Of a stretch of DNA of 6,653 bases, positions 6,609 to 6,653 are shown in pieces (the first letter of the stretch is position 1; each line of letters starts with the position of its first letter). This stretch comes from Calditrichota bacterium (lineage in GTDB: Bacteria > Calditrichota > Calditrichia > RBG-13-44-9): contig JAFGSO010000264.1 in the NCBI GenBank assembly GCA_016934605.1, forward strand, positions 1 through 6,653. Direction: 5' to 3'. Position numbers and translations under genes: made by a program. The notes under the pieces are model-generated. The model made no database searches. It was given only the letters and a program-made list of their open reading frames with translations, and was not told the DNA's origin.

Positions 6609-6652
6609 CTGGTTAATTCACAAATTCTAACATCATTAGACAGTATAATGGT
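6609..6652 (-). repeat. Right copy of the 44-bp inverted repeat pair
   Basis: The reverse complement of this segment matches 531-574 at 37 of 44 positions, ungapped, with the longest identical block at CTGGTTAATTCACAAA (6609-6624). It runs into the window edge, so the full element cannot be seen. If the copy is complete, CACAGAG/CTCTGTG sequence should follow directly beyond position 6653. Confidence 0.75.
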
Positions 6653-6653
6653 T

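Overview
The window looks like a chromosomal fragment from a Bacteroidota-type bacterium, or a relative in the wider FCB group such as Calditrichota, Ignavibacteria or Marinimicrobia. The main reason is the 810-residue minus-strand protein: an outer-membrane beta-barrel receptor with a signal peptide, a carboxypeptidase-regulatory-like domain, a plug and a barrel, an architecture typical of that group. Weak Shine-Dalgarno signals at three of the four genes and AT-rich spacers full of dispersed repeats fit the same picture. No rRNA, tRNA, CRISPR array or transposase gene is visible.

Layout: 1-654 has no convincing gene and carries two repeat families, a G/C-asymmetric hairpin at 49-104 and a CACAGAG-type element at 462-574. 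The receptor gene follows on the minus strand (655-3087). A 529-bp divergent spacer holds a four-unit heptamer array at 3421-3448. Next come two plus-strand genes, 3 bp apart, for the alpha and beta subunits of a thiamine-diphosphate-dependent 2-oxoacid dehydrogenase E1 (3617-4651 and 4655-5674). A possible intrinsic terminator lies at 5716-5739. After a 414-bp spacer with a perfect 9-bp hairpin comes a small VOC-fold protein (6089-6466). The last 187 bp return to repeat sequence, including an inverted copy of the left-hand element.

How the genes relate: the two E1 genes almost certainly form one heterotetrameric enzyme and are translationally coupled. The E2 acyltransferase and E3 lipoamide dehydrogenase that normally complete such a complex are not next to them, so the E1 either borrows partners encoded elsewhere or acts alone. 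The receptor and the VOC protein have no evident functional tie to the E1 pair.

I do not see strong evidence for a new multi-gene system. The most unusual non-coding signals are the related repeats at both ends of the window (531-574 and 6609-6652, inverted, 37 of 44 positions identical by hand alignment). The most unusual coding signals are a roughly 50-residue extra segment in E1 alpha and a Ser-to-Glu change next to the active-site histidine of E1 beta.
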